This document shows, one piece after another, positions 54,772-64,000 of a stretch of DNA of 64,000 nucleotides (the stretch's first letter is position 1; each line of letters begins with the position of its first letter). Under the pieces are notes generated by a model, which saw only the letters and a program-made list of their open reading frames with translations, was not told the origin of the DNA and did no database searches. This DNA is from Devosia sp. Root436 (lineage in GTDB: Bacteria; Pseudomonadota; Alphaproteobacteria; Rhizobiales; Devosiaceae), in NCBI RefSeq assembly GCF_001426345.1, contig NZ_LMEM01000009.1, positions 574,540 through 638,539 of the forward strand, written 5' to 3'. Made by a program: the position numbers and the translations under genes.

Positions 54772-56243
54772 CGGACCGGGCACTGCGCATCGGCATCTTC
54801 CTCGGCTGCGCCCTGCTGATCGGCATTCAGGTCTGGATATATCTCGCGTACCGACTTGAGGCCGACGATGACCTCATTTGGCTTTACCAGTCTGCGCGAA
54901 TGCTGCAGTTCGGCACCGGCGACATCGCGGGCCACTATGCCGTTTACAATGCCTTCCTGGAGCGTGTCGGCGCTGGCATTGAGTGGTTCACCCGCTCCGA
55001 TATGCGGCAATCGCTGGGTGCCAGCCAGAACTACCTTTTCACGTCGGGATGGATCGCGGTCGCCGCGTGGATTGGCCAAGCCACCGTTGGCCTCTCTGAT
55101 TATCCAACCTACATGACGAGCGTCGCTCTGTGGGCCTATTCGACCGAGGCCCTTGCCATTGCCCTGGGCGTCGCGGCGATCTTCATAACGCGCCGTGACC
55201 CCACTGTCGGCATCGCCTTTGCCCTGGCCCTTCTTCTGCTGCTAGGGCTGGATTTGGTCGGCAATTGGATGGGCGACGGCTATACGCTCGAACTCATCGC
55301 CAAGCAGACCATCGAGGCAGGCAGGTTTTCGGACAGCCTTTGGCACACGCTGATCGATCCAACACCGGCATTTTCCCCTTACTATCCCCCCGCGAAAAAC
55401 CGGGCCCAGATGTTGCTGATGTTGATAATGCTCCTGCGCTGGAGCGATCGGCCTGCATCCTCATACAGCCTGCTGCTGTTCGGTGCATTCTGGCATCAGG
55501 ACTATATCGGTCTCTTTACGCTAGCCTTCGTCGCAGCGGACCTCATTCGCCAGCCCCACGTCTTCCGGCGCCCCGTGGTGGCAGGTCTGGCCGGTGTGGG
55601 CATTTCCATCTACCTACTGCGAGGATCGCTCCTGTGGAGCGCGGTCAGCTCTGTTTCATCCGTCACGCTATTAGCCATCGGCGCCGCGGGCGCGACGGTG
55701 CTCGCAGGCGTATTTCTCGCGAGGAAGCCCATCTTGAGCCTCCAGGCAAAGGTATTTGGCCAGCTCACCGGCCGATCGATGTCAACATCAGTCCTTCAGG
55801 ATTTATCCGTTCAGGGCATCCTTTGGTCTGTCACGCTGCTCCTCCTCATACCGATCAGCATGAACGCATCCGACATCAGCAGTTCTCTGCTCTGGGGTAG
55901 CGTGCACGGGCGGCTATATGGAATGATCCATCCGTCGGTTTGCTTGGGCATCTGCCTCATTGTCACGGCGGCAGCGGCGCGACGGTTCGGCATCGCCAAA
56001 TTGCAGGTGGCCACAGGCGCTACGGTGCTGCTCTCGGGACTGGCCTTGGCCGGCTGGTCGGTTGGCAACGTCGACGGCATCGAGGCCATTCGCAGCAGGG
56101 TGGAGAGCCAGTTCAGAGTGCTCGACCAGCGAGCTGGCACAGCGCTCCGGCCCGGCGAATCCGCCGAGGCGCTGTTCTTTTATCTCTCCTCCAAGTCTCT
56201 TGATACCGACATAGACTTGGTTGGCCCCACGTTCGAACGCTAG
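54768..56243 (+). CDS. Polytopic membrane protein, possible glycosyltransferase of the C/PMT type
   Basis: 491 residues with roughly ten to eleven membrane helices. An acidic pair early in the first periplasmic loop (RLEADDDLIWLYQSA, about residues 28-42) is reminiscent of the catalytic acidic residues of GT-C polyprenyl-sugar-dependent enzymes, but no family is recognised with certainty. ATG overlaps the glycosyltransferase stop (ATGA). It could transfer the sugar built by the upstream enzymes onto a surface polymer or protein. Confidence 0.7.
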   Translation: MTDRALRIGIFLGCALLIGIQVWIYLAYRLEADDDLIWLYQSARMLQFGTGDIAGHYAVYNAFLERVGAGIEWFTRSDMRQSLGASQNYLFTSGWIAVAAWIGQATVGLSDYPTYMTSVALWAYSTEALAIALGVAAIFITRRDPTVGIAFALALLLLLGLDLVGNWMGDGYTLELIAKQTIEAGRFSDSLWHTLIDPTPAFSPYYPPAKNRAQMLLMLIMLLRWSDRPASSYSLLLFGAFWHQDYIGLFTLAFVAADLIRQPHVFRRPVVAGLAGVGISIYLLRGSLLWSAVSSVSSVTLLAIGAAGATVLAGVFLARKPILSLQAKVFGQLTGRSMSTSVLQDLSVQGILWSVTLLLLIPISMNASDISSSLLWGSVHGRLYGMIHPSVCLGICLIVTAAAARRFGIAKLQVATGATVLLSGLALAGWSVGNVDGIEAIRSRVESQFRVLDQRAGTALRPGESAEALFFYLSSKSLDTDIDLVGPTFER

Positions 56244-56520
56244 CTCTCCGGACGAGGGTTGGCTGTGCACCGCCACGTACAGAATAGCAGGGCACCGGTG
56301 ACCCCGTAGTGCTGATGCGACGTTGAAGGCAAGATTGCGGGCAGATGACTACTGCAATGCCACTAAAGTCCGCGAGTCCAAAATCCCCGATAACTCCCCG
56401 GTGTATAAAGCAAAGTCCGTATAGCTGGGGCTGGGTGGGTCTGTTAACGGTTGGTTAACGAGGTGTTTCGCCGTTCGTTAGGAAGCCTCCCGTCCCTGCC
56501 GGGAGCGAGGGGCATTTTAT
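56244..56520 (+). promoter_or_regulatory. Upstream region of the autotransporter gene with paired GTTAAC boxes
   Basis: 277 non-coding bases. Two GTTAAC hexamers (56443-56448 and 56454-56459) lie 11 bases apart, 60-80 bases before the start codon, and a purine-rich GGGAGCGAGGGG ribosome-site candidate lies at 56499-56510. No clear terminator for the preceding operon was seen. Confidence 0.45.
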
Positions 56521-59500
56521 ATGCATAACGACCGGTTTGGACGCGGGGCGATTCGTCGCCACAGAGCAGGTTTCTTTTGCCCAAATTCCAGGCTCGCACG
56601 GCATGAACGACTGTTGCTTCTCGGCGTGGCCGCCGCAACGCTGTCGGGCAGCATCGGGGCCAGCGCCAATGATGTGAGCTGGATCAACAACAGCCCCATT
56701 GAGTCCCGCTGGGAAGATGCCAACAACTGGAGCCCGGCTGCAACGCCAGCTCCTGGCGACATCGTCACGATCGGGACCGGTAATTCCGGCCTTTATACCG
56801 ACGTGTCGGTCGGCACGGTGAACGTCGATGCCGGCGTCCTATGGATCAACAGGAATGGCGTACTCAACGCCGGGACTGTGAATGTCAGTGGCGGCCAGCT
56901 GGCTCTCAGCAAGGGCAATCCGACGGCCCAGACAAATTCCGGCCCGCAAGGTATCGCCAATATCTCGACGCTGCTGAACATTGCCGGCGGCACAGTCGAA
57001 CGCTTCGGCCTGATCGATCTGGGCGATACTGGAACCGTCACGCAGTCTGGCGGGTCGGTGTTGAATCCAGTTCAGATTCATACACCGAGCTACTTGCAGA
57101 CGGGCGGCTCTATGATCGGCCAGGTCACGGCCTCAGCCTATGCCATTTCCGGCGCCGAAGGGGCTGCTGAGAGCCTGATGGCGGGTACCGTTTACATCGA
57201 TAGCCAGTTCACCATGGCCGACGGGGCGCTGGTGACCGGCTGGGTAGCGGGCGATGGCAGTGCCACGATGCTGCAGACCGGCGGCACAATGGACGGAAAT
57301 GCCAGCGGCCTTGCCAGCTACACGCAGACTGGCGGGACACTCGACGGCGACGTCGAATTTTCCGACCTGTTTGAACTGTCGGGCGATGGCCAGATTGGCT
57401 GGGTCAGCATAATTGGCAGCACCGAGGCCGAGTTCAAGCAGTCGGGCGGGACATCGGAGGGTATCGTCTTTGCGCCGGTTGGCACGGAGGACTGGAACAG
57501 CATCTGGACCGGCATAGCGAAATACAGCCAAACCGGCGGCGACATGGCAGGAGGCTGGGTGATCACCCGCGTCTACGAGGCGTCGGGCGGCAACGTCAAC
57601 GGCTCCGTCGATTTTTTGGAGCTGTTCGTGCTATCCGGTGACGCCAGCGTCGGCGACGACTTCCACATCATGGGCGGCAGAGATGCGGTGATGACGCAGT
57701 CTGGCGGTTCCATGGGCGGGGATGTCTACGGCAAAAACGACCATCACGACCCTCAGAGAGGAGGGGACGACGAGGTCCTGACGATCGCCAGCTACACCCA
57801 GTCGGGCGGTGACATGACGGGTTTCGTCGCGGCGGACGACTATGTGCTATCCGGCGGCACGCTTTCCGGCACGGCAGCGTTTTCGGGCTTTAAACTGACC
57901 GGCGGCGAGGTGACAGCGAGCGGCAGCCTCATTGGCGCCAGCGGCTCGACGATGACGCAGTCCGGCGGCACGATGAGCGGCACCGTCAGCGGTCTTGCCA
58001 GCTACACCCAGTCGGGCGGCACGATAACCGGGACGGTGACGACAACCCTGTTCGACCTGGCGGGGGGAACCGGCGCGTCGCTGGATAACGTAACGATTAC
58101 AGAGACGCTTCGCCAATCCGGCGGTGCGCTAACGCTGGACCACTACGCCGTCCCGACTTTCACCCAAACGGGAGGCGCGTTCTCCGGCACCATCGGCGTC
58201 CAGACCTACAATCTCGAAGGCGCCGAAGCGACGTCGAGCGGGACGATCACGGCGTCGGATGCGTTCAACCTCAGCGCTGCGACGGGCACGGCGACAATAG
58301 GTGCAAGGCTTTCCGGTGCCGGTGGTCTGGTAAAGAGCGGCGACTCAACCGTTGTTCTCGCCAACGAGACCAATGATTTCAGCGGCGCGGTAACCGTCGA
58401 GGGCGGCGTGCTCGAGGTGAAGGATGCGGCACTGCCGGGCGAGGCCACGATCGGCATGTCCAATGGCGCGACGCTGCGCTTTGATACCGGCGTCGGCGCA
58501 AACGTGCAGTTTGACGGCAGCATGACCGGTAGCACCGGCATTCTCGAAAAGACCGGGCAGGGCACGCTGACGCTGGGCGGCGACATTTATCTGGGCGCAC
58601 TGCAGGTCAGCGGCGGTCTGCTGAATATCGGCAACGGCGCGCCGGAAGAAGCGTCCTTTGACTCGGCCTATATCGGGGCCGGTGCGACACTCTATGTGGC
58701 GAGCGGCGCGACGCTGCGCGTCCGCATTCCCAAGAACATTGCCAATTTCGGCACCCTGACCAATGACGGCACGGTCTACGACGATCTCGACAATTCCGGC
58801 ATGTTCGTCAACAACGCCGTCTATGTGGCCAACGTCGCCAGCAATACGCGCGACATCGCCAACAACTCGCCAGGCGTGTGGACCGGCGACGTACTCGCCA
58901 ACAATGGCTGGATCAACAATAACGAGAACGCCACCTGGAACGGCAACGTCGTCAGCAATGACGCCCTTGGCAGCAATGGCCAACCTGGCCGCGTTGCCAA
59001 TGCCGGTGGTACCTGGCGGGGCAACATCCTCAGCAATGCCGGCCACATCATCAACGACAACCGCGCCGACGAGATCGGCACCGGCTACTGGATCGGCGAT
59101 GTCGTCAGCAACAGCAACTGGATCTTCAACGGCGGTGGCGGCGACTGGGACGGTGACGTGATCTCCAATGCGGGCAGTGTCATGAACGGCAAACCCGCCG
59201 TCTGGCATGGCGACGTGCGCAGCAATGACTGGCTGGTGTGGAACGGCGGCGTCTGGAACGGCAATGTGCTGGGCAATGCTGTGGCCCTGCACAATGCCGG
59301 CGGCACCTGGAACGGCAATGTCGAGGCCAATACCGGCCTGATCATGAACATTGCGGGGACCGATGCGCATGGGCCAACCCCGGGCTCCACCTGGATCGGC
59401 GATGTGACGAGTAACGCCGGCAACATTCTCAACGCCGCCGACAGCAGTTGGAGCGGGAATGTGCTGAGCAATGGTGGCACCATCGGCACCTTTGGTCTGT

Positions 59501-61077
59501 GGAGCGGCGATTTCAGCAACGCGGGCACGGTGCAAGCCCAGAACCGGATCGTCGGTGCGTTCGACAACAGCGGGACCCTGCAGCTCACGGGCGATCTATC
59601 CGGTATTACCGCGCTGACCAATAGCGGCACCATCGACATGAAAGACGGCGGCTCGCAGGTACTCAGCGTGACCAGCGCCAATTTTGCCAGCGGCTCATTC
59701 CTGGACGTGCAGGTCGATCCCAATGGCACGTCCGACCGGATCGCGGTCAGCGGCGCCGCAACGCTGGGCGGCACGGTGCGCATCAGCGGTGGCGCTGCGC
59801 CGCATACGGACGACCCATTCACCATTCTCACCGCCGCCAGCCTGAGCGGCGCTTTCGACGCGGTGACCACCGATCTGGCATTTCTTACGCCGCGCCTGTC
59901 CTACGATCCGCAAGCCGTTGCAGTTGTCATCCAACGCAATGATGTCGGCTTCGGGGAAACCGGGGCGAGCGGAAACCAGATAGCGGTTGGCGACGCCGCC
60001 GAGGCGCTGGGCGCCGGCAATCCACTTTACGATGCGGTGCTGTGGCTTACACAGGCACAGGCGCAGTCGGCCCTGAGCCAGCTCTCGGGTGAACTGCATG
60101 CGTCCCAGGCCGGCGGGGCGATGGAGAGCGCCACTGTCACCGGTCAGATCGCTGCCAACCGGGTTGCTCAGGCTTTCGCGGTGCTCGCGGAAGGCGGGGC
60201 ACAGGTCAGCAACTATGCAGAAGCCGCGACGCCGATGCTGGATGGACCATCCAGCAGCAACGCGCTGTGGGGCCAGATCTACGGCGCACTGGGCGTCGTT
60301 GACGCGGGAAATGGGCATGCCGCGGTGGCGTCGTCGAACGGCGGCGTGGTGCTGGGGCTCGACGGGGTCGTCGTCGGAGACTGGCGGCTGGGTCTGATGC
60401 TGCAGGGCGGCTCGTCGGGCACGCAGGTCGCGGCGCTCAATGCCTCGGCCACCAGCACCGATTATGGTGTGGGGCTTTATGGCGGCAAGCAGCTTGGGGA
60501 CACGCTGCTCTCGTTCGGTGCCACCTATACGCGGCACGATAACAGCACCACCCGCCGGGTGAGCTTCCCCGGCTTCACCGATACGCTGAGCGCCAACTAC
60601 GCGTCCGGCACAACACAGGTGTTCGGCAATGTCTCGCATGCCTTTGACCTCGGGGCATTCTCGCTCAAACCCTTTGCCGGGATCGCCTATGTCAGCCATG
60701 CCGCCGACAGCTTCAGCGAAACCGGGGGGCCGGCAGCGCTCAGCAGCGCGGCCAATGTCGTCAACGCCACTTTCACCTCACTTGGGCTCGGGCTGGAGCA
60801 GCAGTTCGTGGTTGGCGAGGATATGCTGCTGACGGCCAGCGGATCAGTCGGCTGGCGCCATGGCTTTGTCGAGACGCCAATCTCGGTGAACCGCTTTGGC
60901 GCAGGACCGGCATTCGCCGTTACCGGCAGGTCGGCAGCCAGCGATGTGCTGACGCTGGGGGCGGGGCTTGCACTCGACGTGGGCGGCGGCATCAATCTCG
61001 ACGTCACCTATGACGGCCAGATTGGCACCGGCACACAGACCCACGCCCTGCAGGGCGCCTGGGCGAAGCGGTTCTAG
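56521..61077 (+). CDS. Repeat-rich type V autotransporter
   Basis: 1518 residues. An extended basic N-terminal region leads into a signal helix (LLLLGVAAATLSGSIGASA, cleavage near residue 50). The passenger has two different repeat zones: residues ~140-560 with units built on YTQSGGTMSG/FELSGGT and residues ~740-1000 with units built on WNGNVLSNAGxIxN; a linking segment carries the AT-barrel adjacent GGLVKSGDSTVVLANETNDF type motif. The last ~280 residues form a 12-stranded autotransporter barrel (SNALWGQIYGALG to terminal AWAKRF, with aromatic end). It is expected to display a long beta-helical adhesin or matrix protein. Standalone; a sugar-modifying operon precedes it. Confidence 0.9.
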   Translation: MHNDRFGRGAIRRHRAGFFCPNSRLARHERLLLLGVAAATLSGSIGASANDVSWINNSPIESRWEDANNWSPAATPAPGDIVTIGTGNSGLYTDVSVGTVNVDAGVLWINRNGVLNAGTVNVSGGQLALSKGNPTAQTNSGPQGIANISTLLNIAGGTVERFGLIDLGDTGTVTQSGGSVLNPVQIHTPSYLQTGGSMIGQVTASAYAISGAEGAAESLMAGTVYIDSQFTMADGALVTGWVAGDGSATMLQTGGTMDGNASGLASYTQTGGTLDGDVEFSDLFELSGDGQIGWVSIIGSTEAEFKQSGGTSEGIVFAPVGTEDWNSIWTGIAKYSQTGGDMAGGWVITRVYEASGGNVNGSVDFLELFVLSGDASVGDDFHIMGGRDAVMTQSGGSMGGDVYGKNDHHDPQRGGDDEVLTIASYTQSGGDMTGFVAADDYVLSGGTLSGTAAFSGFKLTGGEVTASGSLIGASGSTMTQSGGTMSGTVSGLASYTQSGGTITGTVTTTLFDLAGGTGASLDNVTITETLRQSGGALTLDHYAVPTFTQTGGAFSGTIGVQTYNLEGAEATSSGTITASDAFNLSAATGTATIGARLSGAGGLVKSGDSTVVLANETNDFSGAVTVEGGVLEVKDAALPGEATIGMSNGATLRFDTGVGANVQFDGSMTGSTGILEKTGQGTLTLGGDIYLGALQVSGGLLNIGNGAPEEASFDSAYIGAGATLYVASGATLRVRIPKNIANFGTLTNDGTVYDDLDNSGMFVNNAVYVANVASNTRDIANNSPGVWTGDVLANNGWINNNENATWNGNVVSNDALGSNGQPGRVANAGGTWRGNILSNAGHIINDNRADEIGTGYWIGDVVSNSNWIFNGGGGDWDGDVISNAGSVMNGKPAVWHGDVRSNDWLVWNGGVWNGNVLGNAVALHNAGGTWNGNVEANTGLIMNIAGTDAHGPTPGSTWIGDVTSNAGNILNAADSSWSGNVLSNGGTIGTFGLWSGDFSNAGTVQAQNRIVGAFDNSGTLQLTGDLSGITALTNSGTIDMKDGGSQVLSVTSANFASGSFLDVQVDPNGTSDRIAVSGAATLGGTVRISGGAAPHTDDPFTILTAASLSGAFDAVTTDLAFLTPRLSYDPQAVAVVIQRNDVGFGETGASGNQIAVGDAAEALGAGNPLYDAVLWLTQAQAQSALSQLSGELHASQAGGAMESATVTGQIAANRVAQAFAVLAEGGAQVSNYAEAATPMLDGPSSSNALWGQIYGALGVVDAGNGHAAVASSNGGVVLGLDGVVVGDWRLGLMLQGGSSGTQVAALNASATSTDYGVGLYGGKQLGDTLLSFGATYTRHDNSTTRRVSFPGFTDTLSANYASGTTQVFGNVSHAFDLGAFSLKPFAGIAYVSHAADSFSETGGPAALSSAANVVNATFTSLGLGLEQQFVVGEDMLLTASGSVGWRHGFVETPISVNRFGAGPAFAVTGRSAASDVLTLGAGLALDVGGGINLDVTYDGQIGTGTQTHALQGAWAKRF

Positions 61078-61128
61078 GAGATGGTGGCGCGTCTGCCTGC
61101 GGCGGACCACAGACGAGTGATCGAAGCC

Positions 61129-61200
61129 GGGTAACCCCAGTCGGTGATCTGACGCACCGCGTCCCACTTGAAGTCGTCAGTGAAATTAGGAAAGCGTCTG
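61129..61200 (-). pseudogene. Remnant of IS3-type transposase OrfA
   Basis: On the minus strand the bases read RRFPNFTDDFKWDAVRQITDWGYP, matching the opening of IS3-family OrfA proteins (usual form FTDEFKRDAVRQITERGYPV). The following residues no longer match and soon meet a stop, so only about 24 codons survive. No complete IS end could be identified. Confidence 0.65.
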
Positions 61201-61291
61201 CAAATCTAGGGGCTATTCATTGCCATTTAAGTGAAGGGGGCCCGACATTGTGGTCTACGCCTGCGCTGTGCAGGCAGCAGACATCCACGAG

Positions 61292-62254
61292 CTAAGCCGT
61301 AGCGCGCTCGCCTCGTTGAACTAGCTTGTCGATCCTCACACAATTTCGACCGTCGCTCTTTGCAAGGTACATCGCACGATCGGCGCTTGTCAGTATTTGG
61401 TCCAATGTTACTCCGCTCGTCGGCACGTTGGCGATACCCACGCTGACGGTAATTTTGAATGCCATGGGCGGTATCGCAAGAGCGGCAATTTTTAGCCTTA
61501 GCCGTTCCGCCATCATCGTGGCATTGACCATGTCCGTATCAGGAATAAAGCAGGCGAACTCCTCGCCCCCAATTCGGGCCACCAGATCGTTGGCCCTCAA
61601 AACAGAACGACATGTTTTCGCGATGGCCCGTAGCGCTTGATCGCCCGCCTGATGGCCGTGGGTGTCGTTGATAAGCTTAAAATGATCAACATCGAACATC
61701 AGGAGCGCGGCATTCCGGCCATTTTGGCACAAATCCACAAGGGCGGCCTCAGTCATATCGACGAATGCTCTTCGGTTAAGCAAACCCGTCAACCAATCAG
61801 TTGCGGCCATATGGGCGAGTTTTGTCTCGAGAGCTTTTTGCTCGGTGATGTCGGCATGCGAAACGACTGCGCCACTTGGTGTGAGATTAGCCGCGTCGCG
61901 CTGATGCTCTTCGAGATACAAAGGGCTGACCCGCGCAAGATACCATCGCTCTTCCGTCGGAGAGTGGCAGGGGTATTCGAGCTGAAAATAGGCAACCTCA
62001 CCATAAAGCACCGAGCGTATACCTTCGTAGAAGGCCAACGCTTCACTAGCCCCGTTCCCGATGGCCCTGCGGCATACTTCCAGATAGTTCAAGCCTATAT
62101 CGGAAGGCTTTTCGTTGTTTGCACTCTCGCCAAACTCCCGCCAGGCGCGGTTCACCGCGATGATGGTACCGCCCTTGTCCAAGACGCAAATATGCGACGT
62201 CAGTGCGTCGATGACGGCAACGGCCAAACCTTCCGCGCTTTCGATTGCGCGCAT
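61292..62254 (-). CDS. PAS-GGDEF diguanylate cyclase
   Basis: 320 residues, no membrane segment. Residues ~10-140: PAS-like sensor (IDALTSHICVLDKGGTIIAV) followed by a connecting helix; residues ~150-315: GGDEF domain with active site RIGGEEF and an intact product-inhibition site R-A-N-D five residues before it. Makes cyclic di-GMP. Codon bias is weaker than in most of the window, like the surrounding island. Confidence 0.9.
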   Translation of the reverse strand: MRAIESAEGLAVAVIDALTSHICVLDKGGTIIAVNRAWREFGESANNEKPSDIGLNYLEVCRRAIGNGASEALAFYEGIRSVLYGEVAYFQLEYPCHSPTEERWYLARVSPLYLEEHQRDAANLTPSGAVVSHADITEQKALETKLAHMAATDWLTGLLNRRAFVDMTEAALVDLCQNGRNAALLMFDVDHFKLINDTHGHQAGDQALRAIAKTCRSVLRANDLVARIGGEEFACFIPDTDMVNATMMAERLRLKIAALAIPPMAFKITVSVGIANVPTSGVTLDQILTSADRAMYLAKSDGRNCVRIDKLVQRGERATA

Positions 62255-62942
62255 CAGCCCTCCCTGAGACTACGGTCTCCCATAAGCTTGCCGAGTTTGA
62301 GCGAAAAAGATCAAAAGTGTCTGAAGGCGCGCCAAGCCAGATCAGACCTCAACTGCCCGTTTCAATTCGCTTACTGGTCTGTTGAACATGAAGAATCAGC
62401 TACGGCGCTGAAGGCGATCCATTCATCCTTCATCTTGGCAAATCATCGGCGAGCGATACGCCATCAGGGAAGCATGGATTGGCATTGCGTACAACGCGGC
62501 GGATCGGCATGACGGAGCCCAACGAGGAGTGGTCGCTTCTCTCGTTATGTTCGCAGGTCACGCATTCGAAAATCCGGCGGTGCAGCATAATGCTCAGAGC
62601 CACGCAATTTCGCAGCGTAGGCAAGTGCGGACAAGGATAGTAGCGCGGTATGCGCGGGGCGCTTTCACAAGCCCACCGAAAAGGGAAGCCAATCAGCGTA
62701 GCGAGTCCACTCTGGTCGGCTTCATGTAAGCGCGCACAACTGCCCCCGCTGGCGATCTGATCGGCGGACCAGCCGCAGCCATGCCGAGCATGGCTGCGGG
62801 ATAGCCCCGTCAGGGATAGTGCCGGCATGGGCAACCTTCACCAGCGCAGGTGCCAAGCACGTCGGCATCCAGAGCGGGACCCGTATCAAGGAGTAGGCTG
62901 GGCGGACTTTGGGCGGGATAGATAACCTCAACATGCAAACGC
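62255..62942. other. Degraded intergenic region, no confident gene
   Basis: 688 bases. A minus-strand frame at 62430-62834 contains YYPCPHLPTLR and RRIFECVTCEHNERS, resembling a short zinc-ribbon protein (CPxC..FECxxCxH) in disturbed form; a partly similar frame exists at 62722-62946. Neither has an intact domain or good ribosome site. The stretch looks like eroded mobile DNA. Confidence 0.4.
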
Positions 62943-64000
62943 TCATCTATGCGGCACTCGCTCAAGGTTCTCGTTGCCGACGCAGCACTCCCAGAGCAGG
63001 CCGGCCTTGTACCGCCAGGCCATTCGACCTTCATCGTCGAGGGCGAACAGGTGGAGCCAGCGATTGTCGAATAATACGCGGATTTCTGGGTGACGCTCCA
63101 AGATGCCGGTGATCACGTCGCGCGGAGCCTCGATCAGCACGGAAAGCCGCAGCGGTTCATGGTTCAGTTGATCGCCGTCGTGAACTGATTGCCACGGCAG
63201 TCCCGCACGCAGTAGTCCGCCATTGCCTTCTACAACGCCGATACCACCGGTGACATTATGGAGCAGTTTGTTGCCTGCGCCGAAGACGCCGGGCGCAACG
63301 GTCGAACCATAATATTGAAGGCTGATCCAGCTCGCGACAACCACCGGCGCCGTCAGGATCAGCTCCAGTACGCCAAAACCTTCGTCCCGCCGCCATTCAT
63401 AGTCGTGGAGGAAGGCACGGCCCGCAAGATCACGCGCTGCTGTGCGCGACCGAGGCGCCGCAATAAAGGCCTGGCAGCCGGCAAGCGCCCATTCAGGACG
63501 TAGCTCGGCCCAATCGCGGGCGCGGTGGTGTATATCTTGAGCGCGATGGGCACGCGGCAGTCGCTGGGCACGCTCTGCCCGTGCCAAAGCGCCAGCCGAT
63601 GCCAGCCAACTCTTTGCCTGGTCGAGAGTCTGAGCATGTGCTGTCGAAGGATGATCGGCGGCGTATACCGTAACGTCGTCCGTCGTTGTGTCGTGTAGCG
63701 CCGCCAGGAAAAGCGTATCCTCGGGAATATTGATGCCGCGCTCGGCCAATCCAACGCGCACTTCCCGATCGTTGAGCAGCGAGGCGAGCAACCGCGCGTT
63801 CACTTCGCCCGAATAGCCGCCGCATGCGCCGCAATGCAGCGCACTTGCATGGGGATTGTTGACCACATTGGAGCCGTGTCCGGCAAGCAGGACGAGCTTT
63901 GCGAAGGTCTCGGTGAGCGACATCGCTTTCAGCACATTAGCGGCCATGGTGAGCCGGGTGTTCAGCTCAAGCGCGTCGGCTGGGCGGGGCGCAGGATCGT
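62943..64000 (-). CDS. dabA: DabA-type inorganic carbon transporter subunit (5' truncated by window)
   Basis: C-terminal ~352 codons of a DUF2309/UPF0753 protein. The zinc-site histidine and cysteine are spaced as expected: [19 protein letters not shown] then GACGGYSG, His to Cys 15 residues apart as in DabA. The residue just before the cysteine is His where most family members I recall have Asp. DabA partners with the membrane subunit DabB to take up CO2/bicarbonate; dabB is presumably beyond the window edge. The start lies outside the window. Confidence 0.88.
   Translation of the reverse strand, partial: DPAPRPADALELNTRLTMAANVLKAMSLTETFAKLVLLAGHGSNVVNNPHASALHCGACGGYSGEVNARLLASLLNDREVRVGLAERGINIPEDTLFLAALHDTTTDDVTVYAADHPSTAHAQTLDQAKSWLASAGALARAERAQRLPRAHRAQDIHHRARDWAELRPEWALAGCQAFIAAPRSRTAARDLAGRAFLHDYEWRRDEGFGVLELILTAPVVVASWISLQYYGSTVAPGVFGAGNKLLHNVTGGIGVVEGNGGLLRAGLPWQSVHDGDQLNHEPLRLSVLIEAPRDVITGILERHPEIRVLFDNRWLHLFALDDEGRMAWRYKAGLLWECCVGNENLERVPHR

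Overview
The window is high-GC, densely packed bacterial DNA. Gene content (yejABEF, tamA/tamB, fabV, motAB, an oligopeptide-type sugar importer under a LacI regulator, many intergenic palindromes) points to an alphaproteobacterium of the order Hyphomicrobiales, most likely close to Devosia. That placement is inferred from gene families and style; no 16S rRNA gene or other marker is present. No tRNA, rRNA or CRISPR array was found.

Layout. 1-6.1 kb: the yejB-yejE-yejF-yejA peptide (microcin C type) importer, interrupted between yejE and yejF by a small antitoxin/PIN-toxin pair that is stitched in by overlapping stop and start codons. 6.1-6.7 kb: a lone GIY-YIG nuclease gene bracketed by two copies of a ~125-bp palindromic repeat (family R2). 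6.7-12.9 kb: tamB and tamA (outer-membrane protein assembly). 13.4-16.6 kb: a MacB/MacA efflux pair. 16.8-20.5 kb: an SDR dehydrogenase and a membrane histidine kinase with its LuxR-type regulator. 20.7-25.6 kb: an Ldh-family dehydrogenase, an oxygenase catalytic subunit that lacks a Rieske domain, a Rieske-reductase-ferredoxin fusion and a glutathione transferase. 25.8-29.8 kb: fabV, then the EF-P beta-lysylation set epmB-epmA divergent from efp. 29.9-31.5 kb: DUF2934, ferritin-like and methyltransferase genes.

31.5-48.3 kb is a leftward carbohydrate-utilisation locus: an acetylxylan-esterase-like hydrolase, a LacI regulator, heparinase II/III-like protein, a five-gene Opp-type importer (its binding-protein gene carries a -1 frameshift), DUF2264 protein, a 2-hydroxyacid dehydrogenase, an acetyltransferase fused to a helical sugar-enzyme-like domain, and a ThuA-like protein. 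Repeated ACGCAA/TTGCGT boxes in front of the lacI gene and the heparinase gene suggest one shared operator. 48.5-50.3 kb: motA-motB. 50.8-61.1 kb looks like an accessory island: a five-gene tightly coupled methyltransferase/glycosyltransferase/membrane-protein operon, then a 1518-residue repeat-rich autotransporter. 61.1-64 kb: an IS3-type transposase remnant, a PAS-GGDEF diguanylate cyclase, a degraded stretch, and the C-terminal part of a DabA-type inorganic-carbon transporter subunit.

The most striking non-coding feature is repeat density. One intergenic multi-hairpin family (R1) appears about a dozen times, R2 three times, a third 140-bp palindrome (R3) once, and an ATTCCCGC-type hairpin pair once. 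R1 copies sit inside the sugar operon between oppA and oppB, oppC and oppD, and oppF and the DUF2264 gene, and one half-copy has become the C-terminal codons of yejF.
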